A DNA stretch of 64,000 nucleotides, from assembly GCF_030272615.1 (NCBI RefSeq), contig NC_081415.1:268448425-268512424 (forward strand), written 5' to 3'. A program made the position numbers and the translations under genes. The notes beneath the pieces were generated by a model. That model saw only the letters and a program-made list of their open reading frames with translations. It did not search any database and was not told the DNA's origin. Position 1 is the first letter of the stretch. Each line of letters begins with the position of its first letter. Of this stretch, positions 34,773-47,369 are shown one piece after another. The stretch is from Cryptomeria japonica. Taxonomy: Eukaryota; Streptophyta; Pinopsida; Cupressales; Cupressaceae.

Positions 34773-37700
34773 AGTGGTATCGAAGCTTCTAATCTTGGCA
34801 TCCTATGAGAAGAATATTCTAGATAAGAAGAAGACCATTTGAAGATTGATACAAACCATGACACAATACAACAACACTAAAAAAAAGAGATAAATTATTG
34901 AGTAAGCTAACATCGATATACAATAATGGTAACATGGGAGCTAATAGAAATCAGTTCATTCAAAATCCAACTCAGCAAGTAGCTACACCTAGTTCAAGAC
35001 CAATATTCCCATCTAGAGATGAAAGGAAAGAAAGAAGTGAGCCAACATCAGTAGATCTACACAAGAAAATTAGATGAGATTGGGTGAAAAGTGGATTGCA
35101 TCATGACATATCTCTAGAGGATTACATAGAGCTAAGTGTAAAATACGCACCTAAGGAAAGTAAAGGTCATCACCTTAAAATTAAAAAGCATGATTATAAA
35201 TAGGCATCAAGAAGTTCACAACCAATGCCATTAGAAACTTTGAAAGTTGTCACATCAAAGAAGGAATAAGTGAAGTAAAAAGACTTAGAAAAGATTAATA
35301 CAATTCATCAAGGACAAAAAGGATATTTGAAGAAGCCACAAGTGCAAGGAAACAAAAAAGAGGTTATTCACTCATCATGTATCACAAATAAGTTATGTAC
35401 ATAGATCCATATGGATGATAAGGATAATATCACATTTTTGCAAGGATCATGCACAAAGGATGACATAATTAAGGTTGAAGCAAGGGATCATAATTTAGGT
35501 TATGTGAAATTGTTCAAGAATATCAATGACAACTCTCTTTAAAGCGTAGTTAATACAAGTAAACCAAAGGTCACTTCATGTAGATAAACAAGAGAAGTTG
35601 ACATTAAAGGTATGGAAATAGGAAATACAAATGCTAAATAAAAGTAGAAGACCACCTACGAGTTATGGAACCACAAATCATAACTAAAGAGTTGAAGATT
35701 ACTTGAAAGGTTACTTGAAGAAATTAGATACTGAAGAGATGGAAGAAGTAATTCTTGGATTTAAGAACAAAGATAAATTTCAACTCATCCATAATCCCTT
35801 GTTTTAAGTTGAAGTAGACAAATTTTATGACAACCCCCTCTTTGAATTGAATGGAGGAGATGAATTGAAACACACAAAGGCAAGGACAAAAACAAATTTT
35901 GGGATCCTGATGCATCTTCAATCAAGGAAATATTGAGATCCATTTGGAAATAATATGACAAGCCCTAACAATGTCATTGCTAAATGTTCTTCGTTCAATC
36001 TACAAAAGGGTGAAGTGTAGTGAAAGATTCTAATGGGGAGGGGTTCTCAAAGAGAGTCTATCCTCAATCAATAGGAAGTTGAGTGATGTCTTAGTGGCCT
36101 CCCTTCACTCTACACTGATATTTCAACAAATCAAAACATTTAAACTCTCTATGAGTGCTCCCAATCAAATTGTGCTCAATGACTACTCAGGCATGGTTGA
36201 GATTCACAGGGGTAAATCCAACCTCAAACTAGCAATCTTCTAACATATGCTTGCAGGGGTTGTAGTAGGTGTTCTTAAGGTATTTCCATGCCAATTAACT
36301 GGTTTCACATTTTTTTTTCATTCATTTCTTCATCGCTCTCTCTTTCTCCTATTTTCTAGGCCTAGTAGTCCTAGAGCCCCAATTAGCCCTACCTAACCGG
36401 TTTTTGTGGAATTACTCAAAAATGTCTCAAAGACCCTGGTAAAATATTTTATGATCTGAGTACCCTTTTGGATAAAATTTTAGATTCATTAGGTGAGAAA
36501 ACCAAGTCTATCCATACAAGTACGAAACCCAAAAATGACACTTTTTAAAGGGTTTTGGGACTTTGTGGTCTTCTTCAAAGGGTTTAATGTCTTCCCTGGT
36601 CTATCACACCTCCAACTTTCCACATAGCCTCTTCCACACCTTTCTCACTCATACCAAACACTTGGCATCTTCAAAGCTGATCAACACTGCAAGCACTTGC
36701 AAATTTTCAATCATTTTCCTAACCGGGCTATGACTGAGCTTGCCTAGGAAATGATGTCAAATGGCCTTTTAATGCCTTCCAAACTAAAAAAAATCTTATA
36801 TAAACTATACAAAGGTTTCATGGATCAAGTCCCAAGGGTTATGGACCAAAACTCAAAGGACTTCAAGCTAGAACCATATTTGGGCTCTAAAACCCTCGCT
36901 TAGGCCGAGAGCAATGTAAAATCAAATACTCAATTTAAACTTGCACTAAAATCTATCTCAAATAACTTGTGAGAACTAAAAATAAATGTATAAAATAATC
37001 ATGAAATAACAGTAATGAAATCAATCCATGAAGTATGGATTGCCACTCCAAATTTGAGAAAATGCAAGGTAAAATCTGGAAAAAGGTCTTCACAATGTAT
37101 TCCAATTTGCTCAAGGCGTTCACCAACCTGTTTACATTCATTCTCAGAGAATTTATATGAATTATAGATTCTAACCAACTCTCCATCGATTTCCTAACCA
37201 CCGATGTGCTCACATTTTCAAAAAGTTGCTCAAAAGTTGTAAAATGTTGTTGAGCAACATTGACAACTTTTGCCAAAAAGTGCATTTTTGCATTTTATGC
37301 ATTGTCACTTATCCTAAAACTCCTAGAATGACTTAAAAACATTAAAATGACATGTCTCAATTCCAAATTAGGCTTTTCAAGACATTGACACCAAATAGCA
37401 ACTTTATGCCATTTTAGGCTTACAAGGGCTCATAAGCCAAAATTGAGTAAATACATGAACTAATTGACATTCATCCTCCAAATGCACATAAAACACACAT
37501 GCGGACCTATGAGTAGTCCATTATTCATAAAACTAAACCAAACTAAAGACTAACACACCAAGATCTAGAAAATGCGCTCAAAACTAGGTGCTCCTGCACT
37601 AGATTCCTTTTTGGAGAAAAGGTCAAGAAAATAATGTTTGAATTTTATAGCAAGGGGAAGTTATACATCCTGCACCTATCCTATGCAAATAAGTTATGAT

Positions 37701-38217
37701 TAAAATTATGTTCTAATCAGGGTGACAAGAAGGAAAGGACGATTGGACAACATGACATCTCTAAATCCATGGAGGATAATGGTTCAATTTTCTAGCCCCA
37801 TCACAAGAGAGTGAAATTTACCAACCTTCTAAGTCATTCATGGCAATGATAAGTTAGAATCATTGGAGTTATCCTCTTTACTTCTTGAGGAAATGTGTTA
37901 AGGGTTTGGTTCTATGGTTAAATGATTTTCTTTTATCATCAACAAAGATAGAGTCCATGCCACCTTGGATGAATCACTTTAAGGATAAGCATTACAAGAT
38001 CACTGATAATCAACCTAACTACATTAAGAACCGCTAGAGCTCTAGCCTTTTGGATTCCTATGTCTACATAATGGATTCATGACGTAAAGACTCCAATGAA
38101 ATCAACATAAACAAATGGGTGTATATTGAATCCTTCTACATAGTTAATTGGGATCCTGGTATCAATATGAGATTTAAAGAATGCTTGTGGGCAAGTATTT
38201 TTGAGAAGGGGAGACTA
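34773..38217 (+). other. Element G internal region
   Basis: About 3.4 kb. The first 1.2 kb is A-rich with many stops in the plus-strand frames; a fragmentary charged protein could be hidden there but I cannot place it. The stretch about 36000-37630 differs in composition and may be another insertion; no ends are found. The last 100 bases end in TTTGAGAAGGGGAGACTA, the purine tract. Confidence 0.45.
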
Positions 38218-38885
38218 TGATGTCCCCATCAAATTATAATCGACACAATCATTATGAGATTAGTTCCTATAAGCATTACCTATTGAGATAATTCAAATTC
38301 AAGAAGTCTCCCATGGAGACAAATTTGTAAATAAGATTCGAAGAGAGATCAAACATTCTTTACGATCATTATATAAACTACCTCCGAATTGGCGAACTTG
38401 TAGATTAATGCCTATTATGAACCGGTCAAAAAGAGAATAGGGATATGATATTGACCATTATAGTGTAATAACAAGTCTCCAACATATACATACTTCTACT
38501 ATCTCAAAGGATAAATAAATGAAGTAGTGATACTATACCAAAGATGAATGCCACCTTGAAGCATATGTATCGAACTGAATGATTCACTACACAATTATGT
38601 GAAAAGATGGTCGGTACATACTTAGCAAACATAAGTCAATATGATTATGGGATGCATTTATTGTAAAATACCAATTACAAATGAAGACCAATTAAAGACA
38701 CAGGTGGATATTATGCCTTGCTTGGATTATAAAATAACAAATAATCATTTATATTCAATTGATTATTATAGTGAAGGGATGAGTTTTTCTTATGGAGTGA
38801 CACAAGATGGAAGGGACATGTCTTTTAGTGGTATCCTATCCTATCAATTTACAAGCTATAAGAAGACTATCAATATCTCTCAATG
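38218..38885 (+). repeat. Element G 3' LTR, left part
   Basis: From TGATGTCCCCATC to ATATCTCTCAATG, matching about 33596-34228 of the left LTR. Alignment stops abruptly at about 38885 and resumes near 43481. Confidence 0.75.
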
Positions 38886-39228
38886 TAATTATTGTCACAA
38901 AAGTTGCACCCTGTGATGATCAACCTTGTGAAACATGGAAACAACCTCCCAAGTGTGGGACTTGCAGAAGTGAGGTTGAGTCTTTGGAGAAGACCGACTT
39001 CCTTTCCAATCCAAATGCAGAGTGCTGGACCAACCCAACATTGGTAAATCTAATCTATTGATCTGACAGGGAAAAGGGAGAAAGAAGGGATGCTTGAAAG
39101 AAGGGAAAAGGTTTGCATCTAGAAATGAATGTGATCTTCCTGCCCATAATAACACAAAACATCAGTAAAACTACCCTAGGTATGCATGATATTCTATCCT
39201 AATTCATCACCTAGGTATGATTGAAGGT
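38886..39228. other. Insert of unknown origin, left part
   Basis: About 340 bp that does not match the G LTR. No domain or terminal repeat is seen. Confidence 0.4.
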
Positions 39229-39767
39229 TGGAATGTTGGATATTTCTGCTGCTACGATATGTTGTTGTCATTGATGTCAACATATTCTTGTGTTTTAGTG
39301 TTGTAGAGAGTTGTTTGGTGATCCGGTGATTGTAGTGAGTTGATCTGGTTGGTTTATCTATTTGTAGTGCTGAATCAACTAGAGATACTTCATTCTTTAT
39401 TAATTTCATGATGCTATGTGGTGATTTGATCAAGCTATGGATTCCAGTATGAAGATTGGTTTCGGTGTTTAGTGTTGCAGTGTTCTGGTGTTTGATCCAT
39501 TGTGCTTCGACGTGATCATATCTTTGGTTGCAGATTTAGGAGAGTGTTTGTATCTTCATTTTAGATGGTTCATGATTTCATGCTCCATAAGTTATCTTTC
39601 TTGTCATAGTTGTCGCCATTGAGTGTTCTTGAGTGTTAGCGTGCTGATTAATGAAGATTTGATTAAGTGGTGTTGGTGTAGCTATTGTGGATAGTTTTGA
39701 TGTTCTTGTTGGTGTCTCCTAATCATGTCCTATTTGTTTTGGTGGTCTTCATTGATCATTGTGTGTG

Positions 39768-40970
39768 TGTAGTGGCAAAAAATTGTGACCCTAGCAATTT
39801 TTTGATTGCATTAGGGTCCTCACGCATGCAAACTTGAATCCTCTAGCCTAATCAGAGATTGGAGATTTCTCGGCTTGCAAAAAAACTTCTTCCTTGGCCT
39901 TTGCATCACCTTGACCACATTATTCCCTTGAGAAAAGGGTAGGATAGGGGTGTGGCATCCTTGTCCTCCCAGGACAGGGGCATGGTGTGCCTGTCCCTGC
40001 CCTATTTTGGGGCAGGACCCTTCCTAGAGCATGCATTGTGGGTTGTGTCTCGAGCGGAAAACTCCCCTGATATCATCCCGCGACAAAATTTAAATCCACC
40101 AAAAATGTATTTAAGGGGCATTCATCCTCTCATTTGCATAGGTTGGATAAGTTGAAGTTGGATAAGATTGGAATGTACACAAGTGATTAAGCATTCAAGA
40201 GCATTTAAGCATTCAAACATTATTTTCTAGCATTGAGCATTCTCAAGTCTCCCTTCAAGGCTAGGTGTTACATTCAAGTCAAGGATTCAACCATTGAAGA
40301 GGAGATTGATTTAAACATTCAATTCCACACAAGCTCTTCTATCAACATTGCTACTACAACCTCACTTGAGGTGATTTACAATTCAGTCTTTCATTTACAT
40401 CTACTTGCAAGTACTTTCTTTCATTACTTGATTAATTCCAAAAATGGGGTTTGACCTAAAGGAAAACCTCCAATCCCAACCCATTTCCTCTCTTTTTTGT
40501 GTGTAGGTTGCAGGTGTGTAGTTGTACTTTTTGATTCAGGCTTCATTTGTAGAGGCGAAAAAACCTTTTTTGTTTCGTGGATTTTTTGGAGGACCGCGTA
40601 CATTCCTGCCACAATCCATGCAAATTTTTCATCAAATTCATAGGGCGACTTCATCTTGACATTTTACTGCCAAATCCAGGTGCACAGCTTCATCCCATAT
40701 TTTGATCTCAAGTTATAATCAGTTCTTTATCACTTTTGCACTACATAATTCAATCAATTTCCTTTCTAAATAAAACAAAGAAGAGGGGATCAACTTAGCA
40801 TTCCGAATTCATTCAAAATTAAATCTACCATATTTGTGTGGAGAGATTGAATCTAGTGAATTATCCTTCCCCCCCTTCCTAATGTAATGGTGAAAAGTGC
40901 TTGAATGGTAATCGATAGCGAAAATCTCATCTCTCTTTGAGGGAAAGGGTAGTTTTCCTTCTTGATTGAT
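39768..40970 (+). repeat. Diverged solo LTR related to element B
   Basis: TGTAGTGGCAAAAAATTGTGACC, then GCATTAGGGTCCTCACG, matches the B LTR start. It shares the CATTCAAG block, GTTTGACCTAAAGG, GTGTGTAGGTTGCAGGT and GGAGGACCG. Ends are approximate. ATTGATCATT occurs just outside both ends (39749-39760 and about 40962-40972) and may mark the insertion. It carries two hairpin units at 39941-39997. Confidence 0.72.
39941..39997 (+). repeat. Two hairpin units in B-related solo LTR
   Basis: Units 39941-39967 and 39971-39997 occupy the place of the GC hairpins in B. The second starts GGACAGG and ends CCTGTCC, so the paired bases differ from B (GGACCA/TGGTCC) while pairing is kept. Confidence 0.6.
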
Positions 40971-41795
40971 CATTCACCATTTTTCCACCATTACAACATG
41001 TTATTTAAGATCTTATGGGTTTGGTGATATTATTTGTGTTATGAGGTATTTATGGTGGTGTAACATCTTGTGGTTGATCTTGGTGAGATTTTTGGTGGTG
41101 GTGCGTGTTCAAGGAGTTGATTTGCATCCATGCTATGCCATCAATAATATTGTATTGGTCTGGTGGTTGATTTATGTATCATGTGATGTAATTTTGTGGT
41201 TTGGCCGACCTTGTAGTCAAGGTTGATGATTTGTATAAATAGGTGTTATATTCATTTAAATTGGGTATCAGTGTTGAGTCTGTATTATCAGAGAGTGGTG
41301 TATGTGCGAATAAGGAAATTTGTCTTTCGGTGTGATGTATTGAGAAAAGTGTGTTGTAGGGCAGATAAATGAGCTTAATCAGAAATATCATCAAGCATTA
41401 AGAGATTCTATTCTTTCAGTTGATCTTAATTAGATTGTAGTCCAAACATTGTTGTATGGTAGTGAACCTTCCCTAAGGGTTGTAGCCTTCTAGGTCATTG
41501 TATTTTGAGCAGTGAGCTCTAGGCAGTGTGCCTGAATGCATGTTCATTCCCCATTGTAATATTCACATACTACTGTAGAGTATCATCTCATTGTGCGTAG
41601 GTTCCCACCATGGTTTTTCCCTTAACCGAGTTTTCCATGTCAAAAATCTTGGTGTTATGTGTGTTGCTGTTATTGTGTTTATCTTTATTCTTGCCACTGT
41701 TGATCAGATTTGAGATTATGCTTAAATTGTTTAATCTGGTGAAAAATGATTCACCCCCCTCTCAATTTTCCTTCGTTGTTGTTGCCAACATGGAA

Positions 41796-42715
41796 TTATA
41801 CAAGATGAGGAGATGAACTGATACTAGCTCATAGTCAAAATCCACAAAGGGATCAACACAATCACCTACAACTAAGGGAAAACAAATTAAAATGCATTCA
41901 AGCAAGAAGGTAACACATTTACATAAATTGCTTAAACTGAATAAAGGCAAGACAAGATAATCTTATAAATGTGAAGGCAAAGCATAATTTATAGTTGCAG
42001 GAGAACAAACGTGTATTATGCAAGATAAAAAGAAAGAAGATCTTGAGAAAAATAATAGAAATTGCCTTTATAGTTGAGGGATAACTCAAAATGGAAAAAC
42101 ATAGTTGGAAACCCTAACCCTCCTAGGGTTAGGTTATAAAAATTAGAGAGGAGGGGAAGATCAGATTGGTTGATGTGATGGCATTTAAAAAATCTGCTGA
42201 AGGCACCCTTTACCTCTGAAGAAACAAAATCTCTATGAAGAAGGGGAAAAAACTCTACAGATAAATGAACTGGATGACATCTGTAGGCACAAAAAGCCTT
42301 CAATCTGCATTGAAGAGGCAAGGGTTGCGTCTAAAATTGGCCTACAGGGTCTAATCTGGAGTAAAGGACAACAAATCCAGTGGCTGCATTGAATTTTGGT
42401 TGAAAACTAGGCACCAACTAAGCCAAAATATCGCCTTGACCATTAGGTTGACAATTGCCCCTGCTCAAAGATTTGAATGCTAATGGCTCCCGCAAAATTG
42501 GATTCTAATCGTCAATTGAGAGATCTCGCGTGTAGATGGATGCACGAGATCTTGCCACATAAGCTTCCAAAATCCCCAACATCTGGTTAAGTCACAACTG
42601 TTTGATGAAGATTTCAAGTGATAATCAACGATGGAGGTCACGTGAAGATGGACCGGGCCCACCACACCCTCACCACATATCATGTCGCCCTCTCACCTGC
42701 AATGTAGAAGAGATG
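41796..42715. other. Insert of unknown origin, middle part
   Basis: About 0.9 kb. AAACCCTAACCCTCCTAGGGTTAGG near 42108 is an imperfect inverted telomere-like motif. No frame or domain is recognised. Confidence 0.4.
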
Positions 42716-42724
42716 TCATCAAAG

Positions 42725-43205
42725 GGATACATGGGGGAGTGAGAGGAGAGAAACAAGTTTCCCACACGTCCGCGGGGCAGAAAAGAGTAGCCAAAAGGAC
42801 CTAGTGGGGGAGCGGGCAAAGAGAATGACTGCCTTGCTCGCCCGCAAGAAGAAAAATGCATCATTGAAAGGAGTTGTGGGGAAGCGAGCAAAGAAAAAAC
42901 TGCTTCCTGCATGCTTGTATGATGAAACTTGAGCAACTAGAAGAACACGTGGAGGTGTGGGAGAAGAAAAATAGACACCCCACCGACTTGCAACACAAAA
43001 GAGAGGGAGCAAATGGACCCTGCGGGGGTGCGGGAGCCAAACAACTACTGCCCATGCACCCACCAAATAGCATTGGAGGAACCAAAAAGGGATGTGGGGG
43101 TGCATGAGCCAAAAGAATTACTACCCACCCACCCACATGAGAACTACACTAAAGGAGCCAAAAAGACCGTGGGGCCGCGGGAGCCAAAATAGATAGCTGC
43201 CAACT
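42725..43205. repeat. Degenerate minisatellite, about 73-bp unit, seven copies
   Basis: The phrase GGGGGAGCGGGCAAAG and relatives recur with starts near 42733, 42806, 42879, 42952, 43022, 43093 and 43170, a spacing of 70-77 bp. Each unit also has a C-rich half (CTTGCTCGCCCGC, CCATGCACCCACC) that partly complements the G-rich half. The overlapping frames on both strands come from this repetition and are not genes. Confidence 0.75.
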
Positions 43206-43480
43206 GGTTGAAAAGATCGCGCAGACCGACCTGCTGACAAAAAGGAACCCTCCAGCTAGTGACCATTAAGTAATTTTATCATCCAATGGAGTTCAACTCA
43301 AAAATAGACTTTGGAGCCTGAAAAAAGATGCAAAGGCAAAAAAGATACCTCTGCTGAATCATCAACAAAGGATGCGCATAACACACAGGTTATGCAAATG
43401 CACATAACACGCAAGTTATGCAATAATTAGATTTCCTAATTGGATCTAAAACAAAGTTGATAGAAATAAGTCAATAGTAA
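43206..43480. other. Insert of unknown origin, right part
   Basis: About 275 bp, with a short direct repeat of GCATAACACACAGGTTATGCAAAT / GCACATAACACGCAAGTTATGC near 43375-43422. No gene. Confidence 0.4.
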
Positions 43481-44015
43481 AATCATCAATTATGCTTATA
43501 TATTGTTTCTTATTCAAGTTTGGAAGAGCTCGAGGACATTAGGCCAAAGGCCCAACATTGTGCGCATGAAGCCAAGGATTATTCACATCACATACAATAC
43601 TATATACCTTGGATAATATCATTTCTATATTTGAAACAATGGTAACCGATTGTGGATATTATATATTCCAAATCAGAAACAAAAATTCATATTGCCATTG
43701 ACAATATCGAATCGTAGTCCATTGCATATTTATATTGTCTTATTTGAAACAACAAGTAATTGTGCACTTAGTACAAATTGATATCAATTCACTCAAGCAT
43801 AACCTTAATTTTATAAATCAGAGACAACCAGTGGCTTGACCATTATCATATATTATATAATTACATTTTTATTTGCAAATAAATAAGTTTATTTTAAGAA
43901 CCAGACATTAATTGTCCTACAATTCATATATTACTCAATAAGGGACATTACAAGTGGTATCAAAACATTACAATTTATGATTAATTGCATTGTTCCTAAA
44001 ACATGACATTACAAG
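43481..44015 (+). repeat. Element G 3' LTR, right part
   Basis: Resumes the alignment at ATCATCAATTATG and ends ACATTACA(AG), matching about 34229-34774. Confidence 0.75.
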
Positions 44016-44018
44016 GAA

Positions 44019-46030
44019 TTTTGTTTATAATAACAATGAGGAGGCACAAATTGTAAGGTCCGTTTGCTTCTGTAATCCTAATTACACTCATTGTATTCAT
44101 TTTGATACTTGATATATTACTTTCGATTATGATAGTCCTGAAAATGACCTAGAGAAAAATATTCATGCCTTAGTCAAAATATTGGTCATTTTGAATATAT
44201 CTTTCTCTCTGTCCCGTGTTTCATGCTCTGGGATTAGGGTTTTATGCTTTTTGATTAAGTATTTTATTAAAAACTCTAAACTTGTTATGATCTTGCGTTC
44301 CCTTTTTCCACTTAAGGCCAAGGGTCTAAGCCCGTTGGCGGGGCCTTTTCTTTCCCTAGGGATTAAGTTGTTTTTATGTCGGGCCCCTATTAATATTTTC
44401 CTAAGTCTGAATTTTAATTTTTCCATGGGCGGGTCCTCTTTATTTCCCAATGTTATGTCTAACATTATCGTCTAGCGGTTCCCCTTTAATATTTTAGCTG
44501 ACACTTGATTAATTTTTCCTAAGTCTAGCATTAATACTTTTGTTGGTGACTTTATGTTAACAATCAAGCTACTAAAAGTTCCTTCTATCTGCACGTGCTT
44601 AAATGGACATAGATTTTTTAGTCTTGATAAAAAGTTGCTCGGTCGTTAGGCGACTAAAATTGGCAGTTGCCGTGGTAGCGGGGTAAATTTCGAGTGGATC
44701 CAACAACCCTCGTAGTCTCATGAAGGAATATGCAAGGATGTTAAGGACTGCGACATCACAAGATGATGCCATGTGTCCAAGGCGGGCCGAGGTAAGTTTG
44801 ACGATGGGGTCGCTGATAGAATTGAGTTGGAAGGTGACTTGGCAATGCTTAGCCAGGATTTTGATGGACCCACCTGTCGCATTGGAAGGTCAATGTCAGG
44901 TTGATTGATGGTGATCATGTGATACACCAGGTTAGGTAAAATCTACAGTGGAAATTCAGGACGTATTTCAAAAGGGTGATTGAAGCCAATTGATTATCAC
45001 CCGCGTGGGAAAATAAAGGAAGACATAATGTAAGCTTGTCGACATTGGATGGATAAAGACAAGTCAAGTCACATGGACGCCAACTAAATTTTTAGAAGAC
45101 CTGTTCTAAAGGGCTGTTTGTTGAGTTGAGATGAATTAGCAAGAAAAGTTGATAGTTCCAAATGTGCCATCTCAACAAATTTCATTGCCACAACATCGAG
45201 AAGTCAAAGTTTCAGGGGCATAAAAAGATTAGGATGATTTCAGAGTTGGCAATGAAATGACCAGGGACTTGTCAACAAGATCTAAGGATGTGTGTTGTCA
45301 GGGATTTTCATAGTAAGGTAAAATCAATGAACTATCTTCGAGAAGAATTCAAAAGATAACGACTTAGTGTCCAAAAAGGGATTATGAAGCAGAAATTACG
45401 CAGTCAAGGAATAATAAGATCAAAATGAAATCATTCATGTAAGGTGAGCCTTGACATAAGGTAGTGGATTGATAGCTTAAATGTGACAGTATCTTGGATT
45501 TGATAGACATGACTTCTCGAGTCCATAGTTGGCGGGATGAGTAGAAAGTATCAGAATGATGATTTTTCACATGAATGAGCACTGCCAAATGAAGTGATTT
45601 TTGATTATAAATACAACAAGGTGGTGGTTCAGTTGGTAGAAGAGAATGAAGACCTCATTATTTTATGAAGAGGTTTCATTAGAGATAAGGATGATGTTTG
45701 AGCAATATCGTGAAAGGAGTGAACTCTTTGATACCGAATTGAAGTCCCCTTTTCTGAGTGAGTATTCTTATAGTCAGTGGAGGCTTGAAATTCATTTATT
45801 TGAAGGAGCCCCTCATGACAAATCCTATGCTTCTCCTTTGCCACTAGTTGGAAAGGGGTTTTAGGAAGGATCCCACAAAGGGATAAGAGAAAGACAAGGT
45901 TGGGCGGGGGGCAGTAACCAATGAACTCTGTAGTGACATGGAGGTTGTAACCTTTTGACCTCTTATTATGTTCCCCTGTGAGCTCTTTTATCCACTTTCA
46001 TTGACCTTTTGCATGAGGTGTGGAGCTGCT
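44019..46030. other. Unassigned DNA right of element G
   Basis: About 2 kb with only short frames. The longest sensible one, MKTSLFYEEVSLEIRMMFEQ (45646-45864), resembles nothing I recognise. The region could be the 3' interior of a Gypsy element whose LTR follows; this is a guess. Confidence 0.35.
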
Positions 46031-47369
46031 CCTCTAGTTTGAGGGCATCTTTACTTTTTGTCGGGCTCTAGTTACCCTTTTGAGAAGGGAAATGCTCTGT
46101 AGGACAAAAGGACACATCTCACGGTCCATCTGGAGGCATCAAGGGTGATAATGGCATGACTCAAGGGGTTTTTGTTTCTACCAAAATGTAGTTAGGAATT
46201 TTGGTTCTACCTCATCATGAATGCTAGTGTGGATAGTGTTTTTGGGAGATTGTGAGGAATATTTTTGTAAAAGAATCATGTGTAACCAGTCACTTTTGAA
46301 TGACAGGTGTCTCCTCTGGCCTGTAGCTTGTTTGCTCCCTTCTTTCTATAAAAGGGAATTCAAGGCCATGAAATAGGGGTCCATATTTGGTTCTAAATTT
46401 TTGTTCCAAATTCTTGGTTCTAGGTTTTGAGATCTGTATTTTTTGAGAGGATAGGTTCCAGAAGTGAGTCTAGGTGAAGATGAGCAAGCTGTAAAGTCAT
46501 TTACAGAGCAATGCAAAGCATTTAGTGTCAAGTTTTGTGCAGGTTCTTGAAGAAGTTATATGTAAATTCTTTTGTGGCAAAAGATAGTTGATTAAGTAAG
46601 TAAAATATAATTCAAATCCATTTCTCTAGTGTATAATTCTATCATATCTTGAATGAGTAGAATCAAGGGTTTTTTCATTCGTTGCATTGTTGTGGTGTAT
46701 GTATTTTTTGTTCATGCTTCAATTTGATGGGTCTATTAAATGCTTGAGTGGAATTGCAGAGTGGTAGGGCTTATGTTGGGATTTCGATAAGTAGTTTGGG
46801 TTAGGATTGTAGATGAGATATATTGTAAGGCAATATTATTTTAGATCCTTTGCTATCAAATAAAATTCTGTCATATTTTCATTTTACATCTTGTAAATTC
46901 AGGTGCCCAATAGAGTAAGGCACTGATGAAAACTTGTAACTGTCTTTAATGTCAATTTTGTGTTCAAACTCACCAACAAATTTCTATAATTTTCTAAATA
47001 TCAAAATATCTTTTCATTTCATGTATGTTACTTTTTATTGAAGACATCTCATGCTCCAATAGGTTGAGTATCACTGAAGAATTCACTATTCTTGAGAATT
47101 CTTCATCTTTGTTGAGCCTTTGTATGAGATTATTTGCTTAGTTTTGGTGAAGATTGTGATTATGGTTCAGAGATTACAGATTCACCAAGTGATCACCCTC
47201 CTGGGTCTTGTAGAGCCCAAAGTGTAGAAGGATTAACAAAATCCTTGTCATGTGTTGGTCCAAGTTCTTAAAGATATTGATAGTTGGAGTTGGCTTCTCC
47301 ATAGATAATCCAAAGAATCAACTTGGTTTCTACCTCTTGTAGTGTAAACCCCTTTTTGGGGCACCAACA
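46030..47369 (+). repeat. Possible LTR of an unidentified element
   Basis: A promoter-like CTATAAAAGGG at about 46346, a T-rich transcript start region, and an end at GGGGCACCAACA give the look of an LTR. I found neither a partner copy nor a target duplication, and the left end is unknown. Confidence 0.25.

Larger units (their letters stand above)
39234..41790 (+). repeat. Solo LTR of C/D-type Copia, with a nested LTR
   Basis: From TGTTGGATATTT to TTGCCAACA, flanked by TGGAA on both sides (39229-39233, 41791-41795). Its end part, CCACCATGGTTTTTCCC then TTCACCCCCCTCTC, matches the C and D LTRs. No primer-binding site follows, so it is a solo LTR. Subtracting the nested repeat leaves about 1.35 kb. 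Confidence 0.88.
33596..44015 (+). mobile_element. Element G: large LTR element without recognisable polymerase
   Basis: Left LTR 33596-34772, internal region 34773-38217, and right LTR in two parts (38218-38885 and about 43481-44015) split by foreign DNA. The primer-binding site reads TGGTATCGAAGC (34775-34786) and a purine tract, GAAGGGGAGACTA, precedes the right LTR. Flanks GAATG and GAATT may be a target duplication if the LTR ends in ACAAG; ends are uncertain by 2 bp. The internal 3.4 kb has no protein domain I can recognise, which fits a large retrotransposon derivative. Confidence 0.72.

Noticed and set aside
42670-43136. Overlapping frames on both strands over the minisatellite
   Set aside because: They follow the 73-bp tandem repeat and are low in information.
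45618-45700. tRNA-like phrase GGTTCAGTTGGTAGAAGA
   Set aside because: It resembles a D-arm, but no anticodon arm, T-arm or closing acceptor stem follows.
46346-46531. Gene downstream of the TATA-like CTATAAAAGGG
   Set aside because: No open frame of useful length follows; a retrotransposon LTR explains the promoter-like look better.
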